From Pestalotiopsis fici W106-1 (taxonomy: Eukaryota; Ascomycota; Sordariomycetes; Amphisphaeriales; Sporocadaceae), in contig NW_006917095.1 in NCBI RefSeq assembly GCF_000516985.1, positions 3,422,942-3,486,941 of the forward strand: a stretch of DNA of 64,000 nt, in the 5' to 3' direction. Both the position numbers and the translations under genes were made by a program. This document shows, in pieces, positions 32,148-44,237 of this stretch; positions within the stretch are counted from its first letter, which is position 1; each line of letters starts with the position of its first letter. The notes beneath the pieces were generated by a model. It worked only from the letters and a program-made list of their open reading frames with translations. It had not been told where the DNA came from and searched no databases.

Positions 32148-35100
32148 GGTGGTTGTGGTTGGTGTTGGTATAGCTGTTGTGGGCAAGCTGGCTGGCGGTA
32201 CGTGGAAACTTGTTGGCGGGGTGATGGATGGTGAGGTGCGAGCGCCTGGTGGGATGAATAGGTGATTGCTCGGCCAGCATTCGTCCTTTCAAAAATGGCA
32301 CAATGCTTGGCGATGGGAGGGTCAGGCACAGCGTAGAAGACGAGGAGATTTGTCGCTGCAACTGGGCAGGTCGCGATATTTGGTGCGCTGCGAACAATGG
32401 AAGGCAGCAAAACAACGGCGGCAGGAAGTCGAGAGGCGATGCGTTTGCGATTGTCCCACTGGAAAGGTCCTCTTGCGCTCTCACGGCCGGATACGTCCAA
32501 AATGCCCTCCGGCTACCTCGACTGATCTATCGCATGCTCCACGGAAGAGTCAAGGGCGTCGTGAGGTTGAAGTGGTGAATCAAGTGGTTGAGATGAAAAA
32601 GCCCACGCAGTCGTCGAAATGAAGGCACCAGAGCCGCCAGAAAACGAAGGATCGGTGCGTCGTGGGTCGCTAAAAAGAGGGAAGAAAAAAAACACAATAC
32701 GGTCGCCGTGTAAGAAAATGCTGAATAGTGTCGAAATGTTTACGGTTTGACGTTGTCGCAAATAAACTTTTGGCGTCGTTGCTATGGCGTATCGTCTTGA
32801 CTGTCACTGTCGTTGTCGTCGTCGTCGCCGCCGCCACAATGATAGCGATAGGTGGTGGAGGATCGATCGGGGGTGGGAGACGAAGCTGCAGTCTGTAAAT
32901 TAGGTAGTTGGCTGGGCTCGCTGGGTCAACGATTTCCTGAGGTTCGAGGTTGAGCGGCGGCGGGCGGTGGAGCTTCGATCCAGTGCAAGGTAGCGCGGTA
33001 CGTACAGTCTTCGCGCTAAGGCGGAGCATAGACCACCCCACCAGCCGCTAAGCCCGGTGCAGTCGTGGATGTAAACGAACCTCCCGCTGGAAGTTCAGTC
33101 AATTCCCACAGTTGAGTGAGGCCGTCTGTCTGGTCGCTTTTGTTATTTGATTGCAGTGATTCGATTCGACACATGCACCGACTTCACTACGCGCCCAACC
33201 GCTCATTGGCCCTGGTAAGGACGACCAACCTGTCACGAACCACTGATCCATCCGTCCATTGGCCAAACAGTGTTTTATCATTTTTGGAAAGAGAGTCAGT
33301 CACCCCTTTCTAGCTGACTTGCTATCTTGTAGACTGCGAAAAGTAGATTTTACTGCTGCTTGCAAACATGATTATTTAGAATTGATGAATAACTATCTAC
33401 ATGGCTGACAACACGCATAAGCAATTATCTACCTAATTCAGCCCTAGCCAAACGAGCGGTACATACCTAGCAGGTAGGTAATAGCGCCTGGTTTAGACGG
33501 TAGGTGGCTGGGAGTGAAGCGCGTTGTAGGACGGTCTAAAAAGAGCATCCGTGGCGGTTCATTCAATCTTGGTCCCTCTCAGGGTATGACGGAATGAATA
33601 GTCGCGACATGAAATCTCCACGTCTCACGCGGTATACGACGTACGTACCAGGTAGACAAGGGGGGAGGCTGGGGAGGGATCCATTATAATAGAATAGCCA
33701 TCTGACAATAAACAACAATAATATCCCTTCGCCCTGCGTCAGTCGCGTCCTTACCGGACCATAATCGCGTCCAACGTTGAAAGTGGCGTGCTGCTCCATT
33801 ATGAGCGCGGGGCCCGCAAACAGCATGAGATTGTGAATCGGTGCACTATCTCTTACCTCTTTCTTATCGCCCTATCCGAGATCAATCCCAAACAGCATGT
33901 GCTTTTGTATGCTCCCAAGACGGGTACGGCAATTTCCCATTACAACTTATAGATGCGATAGATTGATTGGTATCACATATCTGTACAAAGTAGCTCCTTA
34001 CCCACGTAATTACTATGTATGTACACATCGTAGCTAAAATACCTAACCCCCGGCCCCAAGCAGCAGGAACGCGGGTTGAGAAATCGCGGCTTAGGCCCGC
34101 AAATATGGCCGCCATTGTGGAGTCTCTCGAATCTTGAGTCTTCTCATAATGGTTTCGAAAGAGGGAGAGAAGGAGAGAAAACCGACGTATAACTGAGTTG
34201 GCAATGATTTCCCTATCCAACTTTTGGCCGGGTGGACGTGCCGAAAATCGTCCTATCATTTGTTGTTATTGCTGTTTTTACAAACAAGTCTTTCTAGGAT
34301 GACGCGAATTAGTGTTTTCCTCGCTCCCCTCTCTTCAAAGTTCAAAACTCTCCGGCCGCACCTGATCTGCCATAAAACGGTCTCCATAATGCGGCCCGTC
34401 ACTTTGATAGGCCTAGCTTAAGGTATGGTTGGCTAGGATATTGCAGCTTTCACGCGTTGGATCCGATTCTATCAAAGCACCCCCCTTGCTCCCTTCCGCG
34501 TCTGTTCGCGTGCATGGTTAGATATGAATCAAAACAACCTACACAATACAACCTAACTAATAATGCTCTCTCAGACACACCAGACCCCCTCGCTATTACG
34601 CATCTTCTATTCGCATCATGCGACTACATACAGTTCCTCTATATTCACTTTCCTAATTTGCTTGACTTAATTCGAAAGAGTCGGACCAGACTCTCGTGAC
34701 AGTTACAACGCAAGTACTCTATACAATAGGGATTAAATCACACTCATGGGAGGTGCTTAAATAGAAACTGGTTGCCCGCAAGTTTATACCAGTCCGACTA
34801 CAGTTTTTGGCTTTCGAACCACTAAATGCGTCGTTTTATGCGACCTATATAACGACAACTCGCCTTTATGCAAGAGCAAGTGCTCTCTTTTTTTTTTTTT
34901 TAAATAAAAAAGGAGGAAAGAGAAGAAGAAGACACGGAATTGTAAAGAACAAACGTATCATTTGTGTTTCATCATCTGCTGCGGGGCAGATTTGTTCATG
35001 AGCTCGATATGGAAGCGTCGTTCGCTACGCGTGACATGCACTTTTACCCAATCTTGCTACTCGATAATTTACTAGGTACTAGCTACAGTACTAGCATATT

Positions 35101-35535
35101 GCCCAGAGGTCATGTAACCACATGATTCTTTCTTTTTCCTTTTTTTTTTTGCCCCCTCCTCTCAAAGGGGGGAAGGGTGTGTTCGGATTCTCGCATGCAC
35201 GCCAATAATCAAATAGTTGCCACTTCTACATACAATTGCAGCCGCTTGCTCGTATCGCGTTACAGGGACAACGAAGGGCATAAAGAACGATATGGACTTA
35301 GAGGGCTTGCTTGTAAATCTCCCGTGCTGTACAGAGTAGGTGATCTGACTGTGAAGGTAGAATAACTTCTCAACGCCCAGCCATGGTCTGCTTCAATGCT
35401 AATTTAGCATTTCTTTTTCTCTTCCCATGTAGTCCCGAGCTCTCATTGTCTTAAGCAACCGGTATGTGCGATATGTAAAGACCCCTCCCAGATACACATA
35501 AATGCTTTGCATGGGAGCTCAAATACACCTCTTTC
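32148..35535. other. Cdh1 upstream region and spacer, no gene seen
   Basis: This holds the Cdh1 leader and promoter and the 3' flank of the NCBP3-like gene. The part nearest Cdh1 has GTC/GCC-type triplet runs (around 32800-32835). Around 33420-33510 there are TACCTA/TAGGTA words. A long T tract with a short A tract lies near 34890. I see no coding signature in the many short frames. Confidence 0.5.
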
Positions 35536-36900
35536 CTAGTCGAACAAATCGCCTGCCTTCTGCCTGCGCCGCGACCTGCCGTCGACCCTATTTGCAAATA
35601 ATTCTTTGCCTGCATTGCTTCCTCCCAACTTATCAGGGAATAATTCTCGGGCGCTCTTGGCACCGCCCTTGATTGCAAAGCCCTGGTCGGCGCCTCGTTG
35701 CCCTGCTGATCCACGTATGCTGAATCCAGATGAGTCGGTGGGATCTGTGACGCGGTCTGCCAAGCGGCCGCTGCTTGCAGCCGGGTTCCGCTCGCCAACC
35801 CTCTTGCTTCGAGACACAGGCTGCTCATCATGGCTGCCGTCGTAGAGAGGGAGCGCAAAGCGGTTCGAGAGTTCGTCTGCGTCATCTAAGCGATTGCTCT
35901 CCTCCAGTGGTGCCGAGCTCGGGAACAACTCCTTGGCGCGATTGCTGCTCACCAGACGGTCCTTGATGGCTCTGGCGCCACGGCGATTGCGCTGGGCTGA
36001 AGATTCACTAGGAGGTGTCTCATCCATGCGCTGATCTCGATCCCGATCACGTCGCCCGGGGGAGGCTGAGCGGTCCCTTGCAGAGCCGGAATCAGGGAAC
36101 AATTCCTTGTTGTGATTTGAGCTTCTGTAGGACGGCGCCCGGTCGTCGTCGCGGTCGTAATCAGGTGTGTAAGATCGACGCCGACGGGATCGTGGGGCAG
36201 TCTCTCGCGTGGCTAGAGCACCAGCATCGTCATCGTAGAGGTTGACATCGAAATGTGAGATCGGCTCATCCTCGCGCCTGCCTCTTCGTCGCCCTCCTCG
36301 TTCACCATCCCGATCGCGATATCTCTTCATGCGATTTTCGCGGTCCCATTCCGGGTTGAGCAGATAGAAGCGACTCTTTTCTGCGGCGTGAGGTTGTTTC
36401 TTGTCGGCCTCAACAGCCAGTCTTACCTGCAAGCTGATACCAGCCTTTTGCGAAAATGGCTTGGCGGGCAACAGCTCCAGGGCAGGAAGTAGCGAAACAT
36501 CCCCAATCTCAACGGATGCAAGTGCGAGAAGAGCGTCCTGTGCTACCGAGTCCGAGGGAAACACCACGTTTAGGTTATTGTCATCTATCCATTCGAGCCG
36601 CTCGAATTGAACATCTGTGTGCTCCTTGACATAGGCCCTGACCTCTTTGTCATTCAAGTTGTCCAGCCCACCGGTGAGATGGACCTTGTTTGGTATGACG
36701 GCATTGGATTGGGGTTGGTCTTGAATGTCGTTCTCAACAACCTCGCCGGGCGACTATGGGCAACGGTTCAGTAATCAACACTAGATCGACGGTCGGGAGT
36801 CTCAACGTACAGGCGTATCTTGCGCGTCGGCGGCAATTGGTTGGTCGGGAACAAACTCTGTGTCCATTTCGACATCAAGATCCATCTCCATTGCGTCCAT
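35536..36900 (-). CDS. NCBP3-like (DUF2414) nuclear RNA-binding protein
   Basis: Two exons, 36900-36811 and 36753-35536, join across a 57 nt intron to 435 residues. After an acidic start (MDAMEMDLDVEMD) comes an RRM-like segment (NKVHLTGGLDNLNDKEVRAY through RLEWIDDNNLNVVFPS), the hallmark of the NCBP3/DUF2414 family, with FYLLNPEWDRENRMKRYRDR after it. The family (human NCBP3) binds cap-associated complexes and mRNA export factors in the nucleus. The tail is disordered, with RGG/RS-like stretches, and repeats the short motif (K/R)ELFP: KELFP near 36097-36111, KELFP at 35921-35935, RELFP near 35635-35649, KELFA near 35595-35609, ending in DLFD. The start could lie further upstream in the same frame, but MDAM fits the family. 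Confidence 0.8.
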
Positions 36901-37385
36901 GTTGGGCAAGTGAGAAAGGCAGACCTGATGGGAACAGGTATTGTAGTGGCGCAAGCGGGCTGCGTAAAAAGAGGTTTCCGGAAGGAGAGTGTGGTCGGGG
37001 CAGCCTCCGCGAAAGCAGGTGCTGCTTTCCTTGGGGTTGTCGTTCGCTGGCGGTCCGCGCACCTCTCTTCGCGGGTGGAGGTGTGTGTGTTGGAACGCAG
37101 AGTCAACTGTTGCTATTATTACAGGAGCGCTGGGCGTGGCTGCTCGATGATAGAAGGTGGGAGGTTTTGGAGGAAACGATTTAATAGGCAAATGGTAGAC
37201 GGATCAAACTAGAAGCCGCTGATAAAGATGTGTTGTGGAAAAAGGTCTCCAGTCTGCGATATCTATGCTGATCACAGCAAGGATGTAGTAGCAAGAATAG
37301 TGTCGTAGATGCAGAAGGCAGGGTGGAAGGCAAAGTGGTAAGGCTGAGAAGATGTAATGATGGCTGGACGGCTGGCACAGGGACC

Positions 37386-37485
37386 NNNNNNNNNNNNNNN
37401 NNNNNNNNNNNNNNNNNNNNNNNNNNNNNNNNNNNNNNNNNNNNNNNNNNNNNNNNNNNNNNNNNNNNNNNNNNNNNNNNNNNNN
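37386..37485. other. Assembly gap (100 N)
   Basis: Exactly 100 undetermined bases, the usual placeholder for a scaffold gap of unknown length. Order and distance across it depend on scaffolding. Confidence 0.98.
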
Positions 37486-38413
37486 CTCTTTCTTCTGTAG
37501 CATTCCCGAGACCAGGTAATGACTTGACACCTGGGCAGTTGCTGCTTGCCTTGCAAGCACTTGGGAATTGAGGGGCCGATCCGATACCCCGAGAGCCCCG
37601 CTATTAGTACTAACTACACTAACCCTAGCAGAGCTACCTACAGGCACCTAACCGCTACCTACATACACTCTAAGTTGTGAGTGCGGATCCGGAGGTTCAA
37701 TGTTGACATCTAGGGTCACGCTGCCTTCTATTGTACCTAATCGGAGCAGGAACAGACAGTTCTATTTCTGACGCTCCTTTGGCATCTCAGCCATTCGATA
37801 TAGGAAATCTTTGAAATGGAATCGTAAGCCAAATGATCCATAAATAAGTGATGTATTTTAGTGGACTGGCAACCACGTCTCTAGGATTATTCTCACCTCA
37901 CGTTCTTTTTTATCCAAACCGAATTGATTTTGATTGGATGAGTGTCCTTCACCTCAATGCTTATTATAGTCATTATTTCAGGGCTAAACTTGCACGATAC
38001 ATTCCAAACGTCTCCATTCTGCACAATAGCCGAACTTATACTGCCACGAATGAAACAAATCGCACAGTTGAGCTCTCACCCATGACCGAAAGATTGATCT
38101 GTGTAGCACCTAGATCTGCATGAAGTCAGTCTTTTCATCCAAGTTCTTTAGATGAGTATTCAATGTCTACTAGGTATGTAAATCTTCATGGCCATGAAGA
38201 TTCACCCAACTATCTCTTATACTTGAACACTGCTGCTACATCCCCCCTATAATGCAAGGAAACCTAGCCGGAAGCACACAAGACCTGTCCCAATCGTAGT
38301 TCAAATGAAATAGAATAAAACTCGCTACGCTTGTGACTCGAGTGAGTCATGGTATCCTTTCCCTGTTTATCTAATGCGCCGTTGACCCAAAACTGCCTGT
38401 TTGTTTCTTCCTG

Positions 38414-38441
38414 TTCTTCTTCTTCTTCTTCTTCTTCTTCT
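38414..38441. repeat. TTC microsatellite
   Basis: About nine TTC units in the 3' flank of the coiled-coil gene. Confidence 0.8.
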
Positions 38442-38541
38442 ATCATCGCCGCCCAGCTACTGTCACTACCAATCTTTGACATAGGCGTTTCCAACCCCGG
38501 CCTACGTACACGGCAGTACTCCTTGCCATTTCGGTCCTCCT

Positions 38542-40011
38542 TTAGACCTTTTCCGCCCGTCTACGGAGCTCTAGTGGCACCGGGACAGCTAAGGCTCCCG
38601 TCCGTGCCACCTTGGATCGTGAGCCTTCCCCTTCCCCCGAGCCAGCACTGAAGCTCGGCGTTCTGGAGATTTGCGACGATGTTCTTTTCAGGCACGGCAG
38701 CGGCTGCAGGATATCTCCAGCCGATGGTCTGTCCTCCTCATCCATGCTGTCATCTTCGATTGGATCGTTGCGGTCCAGGAGCGGATCGTAGGCCCAGCTT
38801 TCCTCGAGTCCCTGGAGATAACATGGCGATCGCTGTAGAAAGTGCCACGAGAACGTGTCAAGCTGCATGGCAATATACAGCGAGTCCATTTTCCCATTGG
38901 GCCCACAAACTGCGCAGTGCGTGCTGAGGAATCCCTGGTCATAATTTTTTGCGTCGATCAAGGTCGGCTCCAATGGTCGGAGCATGGGCAGTCCCAACAG
39001 CGTCTCGGCCTCGCATAGCCGTGCTTGCAGTGGCATCCACGGCCGTCCCTTTAGGAGGCTGCCAAAGGCTGCTGCCACGGCTCTGGAAAAGGATTCACTG
39101 TCCGTTCCCTGCACGGCAATCATTTGGTGAAGGCCCCGAGAAAGACACCGCTTGTACGCGTTGGTGTCCTTCTCAAAAGGAAAGGCTACCGTAGCCATGG
39201 GCATGAGTGATACGTGGACCGTCCATGGCCGGACCACACCGGCCGCCGTTGTGTTGGTCATCTGAGTAGCCAGGGGTAGATTTCCCGTTTGGTGCCGTCC
39301 CACCTCCCGTGATCCGCTGCGACCACGCTGTAAGTCCGTGGTCAAGCTCAAGACGTCGGGCCGCCTGGAGTTTGAAGAAGAGCTTCTCCGTGGACGAGGG
39401 TCCCGTTGATCCGCTTCTTCTAGTCGGTCCATGCGTTCTTCCAGGTCGATGGCGGCATCATCCGACTCCATCAACCGTCTCTCAAGCCGTCGCATGCCGT
39501 CATCGTGCTCTTCAAGCCTCTCATCATATACAGCCAGGCGATTGTGCATTTCGACCTGCCGCTTACCCGCCTGATCGACGGACTGCCATACACTTGTGAT
39601 TTGCCGGTAGATGTTTCGATTTTCTTGTCCAAAGTCTTCCTTGCTCTTCTCATATTGTTCCTCCAGGTCACCTAGCCGGTTGATGACGGTACTCAAAGCA
39701 CTGCCAAGACCACCCTGATTCTCCCGGTCGAGTTGTTCCTCCAATGCCCGAACGCGACGAACGAGCTGTTCTATTTGTGCTTGATCTGGTGGCTGCTCGG
39801 GGGCTTTGATGTGATAACATGAAAGATGGCCACACTCGCAGGAAACGCCCGGCACTGAGCGGTTGAGGGTGAATCCCACACAGCCGCAGCGGTGTCCCTT
39901 GATCTCCGGGTTGAGCAATATATAGCGACATTGTCCACTTGGTAACTTTGTCTCATCTATGTCCGGAGCGAGTTGCCCCTGCGCCGGGGGAGGCGATGAA
40001 TGAGCAGACAT
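38542..40011 (-). CDS. Unrecognised coiled-coil protein with Cys/His-rich start, 489 aa
   Basis: A single exon starting MSAHSSPPPAQGQ. Residues 28-67 carry a compact Cys/His cluster: CRYILLNPEIKG, then CGC (42-44), CECGHLSCYH (58-67), a likely zinc-binding site with some likeness to SWIM-type CxC motifs. Residues about 75-220 are charged and heptad-rich (LVRRVRALEEQLDREN, DLEERMDRLEEADQRD), a predicted coiled coil. The C-terminal half is globular, with VAFPFEKDTNAYKRCLSRGL, MPLQARLCEAETLLGLPMLRPLEPT and an AVCGPNGKMDSLY segment, and ends in a Ser/basic tail. No enzymatic motif is recognised. Probably intracellular. Function unknown. Confidence 0.75.
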   Translation of the reverse strand: MSAHSSPPPAQGQLAPDIDETKLPSGQCRYILLNPEIKGHRCGCVGFTLNRSVPGVSCECGHLSCYHIKAPEQPPDQAQIEQLVRRVRALEEQLDRENQGGLGSALSTVINRLGDLEEQYEKSKEDFGQENRNIYRQITSVWQSVDQAGKRQVEMHNRLAVYDERLEEHDDGMRRLERRLMESDDAAIDLEERMDRLEEADQRDPRPRRSSSSNSRRPDVLSLTTDLQRGRSGSREVGRHQTGNLPLATQMTNTTAAGVVRPWTVHVSLMPMATVAFPFEKDTNAYKRCLSRGLHQMIAVQGTDSESFSRAVAAAFGSLLKGRPWMPLQARLCEAETLLGLPMLRPLEPTLIDAKNYDQGFLSTHCAVCGPNGKMDSLYIAMQLDTFSWHFLQRSPCYLQGLEESWAYDPLLDRNDPIEDDSMDEEDRPSAGDILQPLPCLKRTSSQISRTPSFSAGSGEGEGSRSKVARTGALAVPVPLELRRRAEKV

Positions 40012-40217
40012 GCTCGCGGCACTCTTTTTTGTTGATTACAGCAGTCCGTTCCAGGCAGGTATTACGATTTCTCTGGTTCTTCCGTATCGTCCACAAATCT
40101 TGTTAAATCCAGCACAGGGGCACGATTCGTGAGAGATCTGTGTCGTCCATGGAATGAATCTAAATACGACTTGATGTATTGAATGGGGAAAATTGGGATG
40201 TGGGGGTGTGTTTGTAA

Positions 40218-40243
40218 GTGTGTGTGTGTGTGTGTGTGTGTGT
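40218..40243. repeat. GT microsatellite
   Basis: Thirteen GT dinucleotides in a row, about 0.2 kb upstream of the coiled-coil gene start. Confidence 0.9.
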
Positions 40244-41039
40244 ATGCGTGGTACAAGTTGCGCGTGGTGAGAAACGGAAGCCGCTTAAAACAAGTGAAGA
40301 CCTGGATAAGTTGAGGAGTGAAGTTGCCCTCTGCGAAGGAGAACGCGAGGCGATGGGTAGGGAATGCAAGAAGAGGAAGTCCTTGATGGTGGTTGATTGC
40401 AAGGAATCGGGTGGATTGACGTGATAAGTATGGAAACTGAGCCAAGATCAAGATCCCGGCCGAGTAGAACGTGGACTCGAAAGATATGCAGCCGAGACAG
40501 CGCGCGGGATGTCGCACGAGGCGAGGAATGAGAAATGGGACTTGGACAATAACAGATTTGGCACCGACAGACGGCAGTTATTGCTCATTCGCTCACTTAC
40601 TCACTGGGATCCCCTCTGGCAGCTCCGGTCAGTAAGTAAGCAATCCAACAAGAACCAAAAGATCCAAGAAGCACTAAATGATTCGAGTATGGCGAAAGTG
40701 AGTACAATGGCTGTTTTCTCACTCACTTTCTCTCTCTCTCTTTTTCTTCTTTTTTTGCGCAGGTGGAAAGAGGGTGGTGGTTCGCTGAGCGACATACGTG
40801 GGTGGACCATGAATCCATTAATACTAAAAGGCCGTACCTAGTACCTGTGGAAGGGAGGTAAAACCCCTCGACAGATGCGATGCGCTCGCCCTGGTAAGTG
40901 AGGTAGATGTTGCAGATAAACCGATAGGCCAGAATTGACCGATATGCCTGCTCGAATGCTGTCTCTCATCAGAAGTCGGGCAGGGATGGCGATTGGGGGT
41001 GGATTCGTCGATTCTGGGAAGAGGTACCAGATAACCGCT

Positions 41040-41271
41040 CGTACCTTTGGGGGTGGGTAAAAGCTAGGTAGTAGTGGTCTGTATGCTGGTGGGTATGTAC
41101 CGTATATAGGTGGGTAGATAGGTAGTACGTATGTTGATGAATCGATTCTGTGCGTGCTGGTTGCCGGCAGCTCGTTATGCGCGCAAACAAAGTCGTAGGT
41201 ACATCACGTAAGTAGATAAGTAGGCAGGTAGCTTTGGTAGGTAAGTAGATTGATTGATTGACTGATTGATA
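41040..41271. repeat. GGTAGGTA-rich and TGAT-rich low-complexity tract
   Basis: Many overlapping TAGGTA, GGTAGGT and GTAGATAGG words, ending in five to six TGAT/TGAC units. The same word family occurs in other spacers of the window. Confidence 0.6.
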
Positions 41272-44210
41272 TTTTCACTGTACGTAGTAGTATTTATTAG
41301 ACAGCGGACAGGTACTAGATAGACCAAGACAGGCAGATAGACGGTAGGCAAGGTAGGGTCTGATTGAAAGGTCCTGTCGACTCCAGTCCAGTCCAGTCCC
41401 TCCCTCCAGCCCAGTCCCCAGTCGTCTGTCCCGACTGCCCAGGACCCCCCGTGGGAGGCAAAAAGAAGGTGATCCGCACCGACGTCTGAACGTGGGAGGG
41501 TTCCGGGTATGCAGTGTAATGTAAGGCAAATAACAATACCTGTACCCAGGTACTATCTTACGTATATATGAGTGTACCCAGATGGGTATGCATATATTGG
41601 TGCATACGTCGTACGTATCGCAGAGGCGGAACGAGGAGCAGTCTCTTTCGAGAATCCGAAATGTGCACTCGATTTTGGCCATCGGGTCCCGCATGCGTTG
41701 TTGGCACACTCTTGTTATTGTATGTAATGATTTCTTACACCTACCTACTACTCCCTGGTCGGATGGACAGCGCCGGAATCGCTTCTGGGAGGAGATAAAG
41801 AGCAACGTACTACGTACCGTGCCGGGGGAGGGGGGACGGGGTTTGAATCTGGTTGCAACTTACGTGGGTAGATCCGCTCATTTATCAAGGACGCAATGTA
41901 CCAAACTAGCCTTTACCTACGTTCTAGTTTCTTTCGTCTGTTATAAAACTCGTTCCCACCGATGGATGCGTAAGTATCCGTACGCCATTATGCATTGGTA
42001 CAAACATGTGTTGTGTGTATGTGTGTGGTGTGAGTTGGAGAGGGGGGAATGGAGTGTGTGTATGTGTCAATGTTGCGGTCCAGACTGCAGGGTTATCGGC
42101 GCGCCTCACTTGCAACGAGAACAGCTCGTCCTGCCGATTGTCGAAAGTCAGGTTGAGCGGGACCTTGTGCAGCAGCGAGCCAAACAGGCACGGAGCATTT
42201 TGATTCGATAGAGATACCACGAGATATCTGAATGGCTTTCAAGTGAGTTAGTGAACCCTCAAGTTTGTTGGGTTTGAGCGCGTGTGTATGAGTGTCACGG
42301 TGTGTACCATGGTCCCTGAAGGCGTGCACGAAAGCATGCATGCACGTATTGTACCATATACCGTAAAATGGTGAGTGTGAGAAGGAGCATTCATTACTAT
42401 GATGGGCAGGGGAACCCAAACAGGTCCCTCGCGAGGGTCGGGATAGCGCCCGCAGTCGGCCACAGCCACGGCGAACGAGCTCTCTACATATATCAACTGC
42501 TTGTTGGACACAGTGCATATTCCGACCTGGGTGTGGAGTAGATACGTACATTTATTCCAAAGTGGTGGCAGCCAGCAAAAGGAGGGACAGGGCGGATAGA
42601 CGACTCAAGAAAGAGACACACAATATTGGGCCTTGACATTTGTAGGTAAGTCGTACCTAATGCAAAATGGGGTCGAGTGTGGGCGTTTCCCCAGCTTCTG
42701 CGACCTCCTGGTGGATCTCGGCGGCAGCTATCACTTATCTGGAGTCTGGAGTCTAGAGTCTCTGGAGTTGGATGGAGACTTATTACCTACTCTGTACATG
42801 ACCTTGCTACCTACACGGTACAGAATACTGGACATCTCTCCAGTGAAGAGTGCCTCGGAAGATACAACAATGCCTACGTTGGTGAGAATTAGTAGTTCTG
42901 GGAGCGATCACCTCTTCCTCATCTTTTACTTCTTCATGTTGTTGTTGTTGTTCTCCTTCTTCTCGTTATCAACTGCTCGGCAATTGCAAACCGTTTGAGC
43001 TTGGCACTGAGCAGCAGGGCTAAAAAGACCAGAAACAGGAAGCATTGGCAGAAGGTCAACAAATCCATCCATTGCATCCCATGGCAAGTCGCGAATCAAT
43101 CTTGGCTTGCTTGTGAGCCCGAGAGAGAGAGAAAACACACAAGGGAAGAGTACCTACATCGGAATGGGTAGGGAACGGGGCACCGGTCCTGTGATGGGGG
43201 GGACTGATAAGACGTTGGTCTTGATTCGTCTCCCAAGGTGTATTCCCTACATCTCAATCCCACCCATGCGGCCACACACACACACATACACCGGCATGAT
43301 TCTTTCTCAAACTGGCCGCGTCTCTGTCTCCCTCCTTTTTCCTTACCCTCTCTCGGCATTATGCAGGAGGTGGTTTTGATAACCACATCATCTTATCGCC
43401 TGCTCCAACGCTTCCTCGGAACATCGGCCGCTCATCTAGACACCATGTCGCTGGCGAGGTACGGTAAGGTAAGTAGATAAGTGACCATGGGGACAAGCAG
43501 ACACCACAACACCATACGTCTTTTATACTAATTATACAATGATTTCAACAATTCGTTCGTCCATCCTTGCGGGTTCCATTTGCACATAGACTTGCATGTT
43601 CATCATGCTTTTCATAAATTATTGCTACGTAGCAAAACGAGGCATTGCCACAGGCGGAACAAGGCAGAGCGCAGATGAATGGGGGCTACTCTCCCAGAAA
43701 GTCAGTCTCTGATGTATACAACAAAAACGGTGCGGGAATCTCCCATGGCCGGGGGCGGGACGGATGGAACCGGGTCCTCTTTGCTTGCCCGTCAGAATGG
43801 GGCCATATCAACAGGTTATGAATGTATCGTGTCCAAGATATTCACCCACCTATATCAAGTACGTATACGTAGGTACATAAAACATCAATACTAGACAAAT
43901 TTTGGTCAAGGCAAATCTCCGTTCATCCAGGAATCAATCATCTGCTATAAACCTCGTACAGGATACTGCAGTACAATACATGATAGTCTAGACTTGCTAC
44001 GCCGACATTTTACGGAGCGTGCCAATGGGCGATGCTGCGTTCGTCCTCCCAAGGCCGCTATCTAGAATCTCACTTCGCTCTAGGGTTCTCTATAGCCAAT
44101 CGACAGCAGGCATCATCCCTTGGGATCCCAACAGGGCCTCACCGTCTTCAAGTATAGCCTTATGATAGATAAGCTATGTCGCAAGGCCAGGGCCAAGTGG
44201 TGGTATTTCC

Positions 44211-44237
44211 AAAAAAAAAAAAAAAAAAAAAAAAAAA
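44211..44237. repeat. Poly-A run of 27
   Basis: Uninterrupted A27, much longer than other homopolymers here. It could be the tail of a retrocopied transcript, but no target-site duplication was recognised. Confidence 0.9.

Larger units (their letters stand above)
36901..38541. other. Intergenic with assembly gap, no gene seen
   Basis: This holds the promoter side of the NCBP3-like gene and a 100-N gap; the true size of the missing DNA is unknown and could hide sequence. A TTC microsatellite lies at 38414-38441, close to the 3' end of the next gene. Confidence 0.5.

Noticed and set aside
41582..42211. 209-residue frame in the 7 kb island
   Set aside because: Low-complexity translation of GT-rich and TACGTA-rich DNA, no family features.
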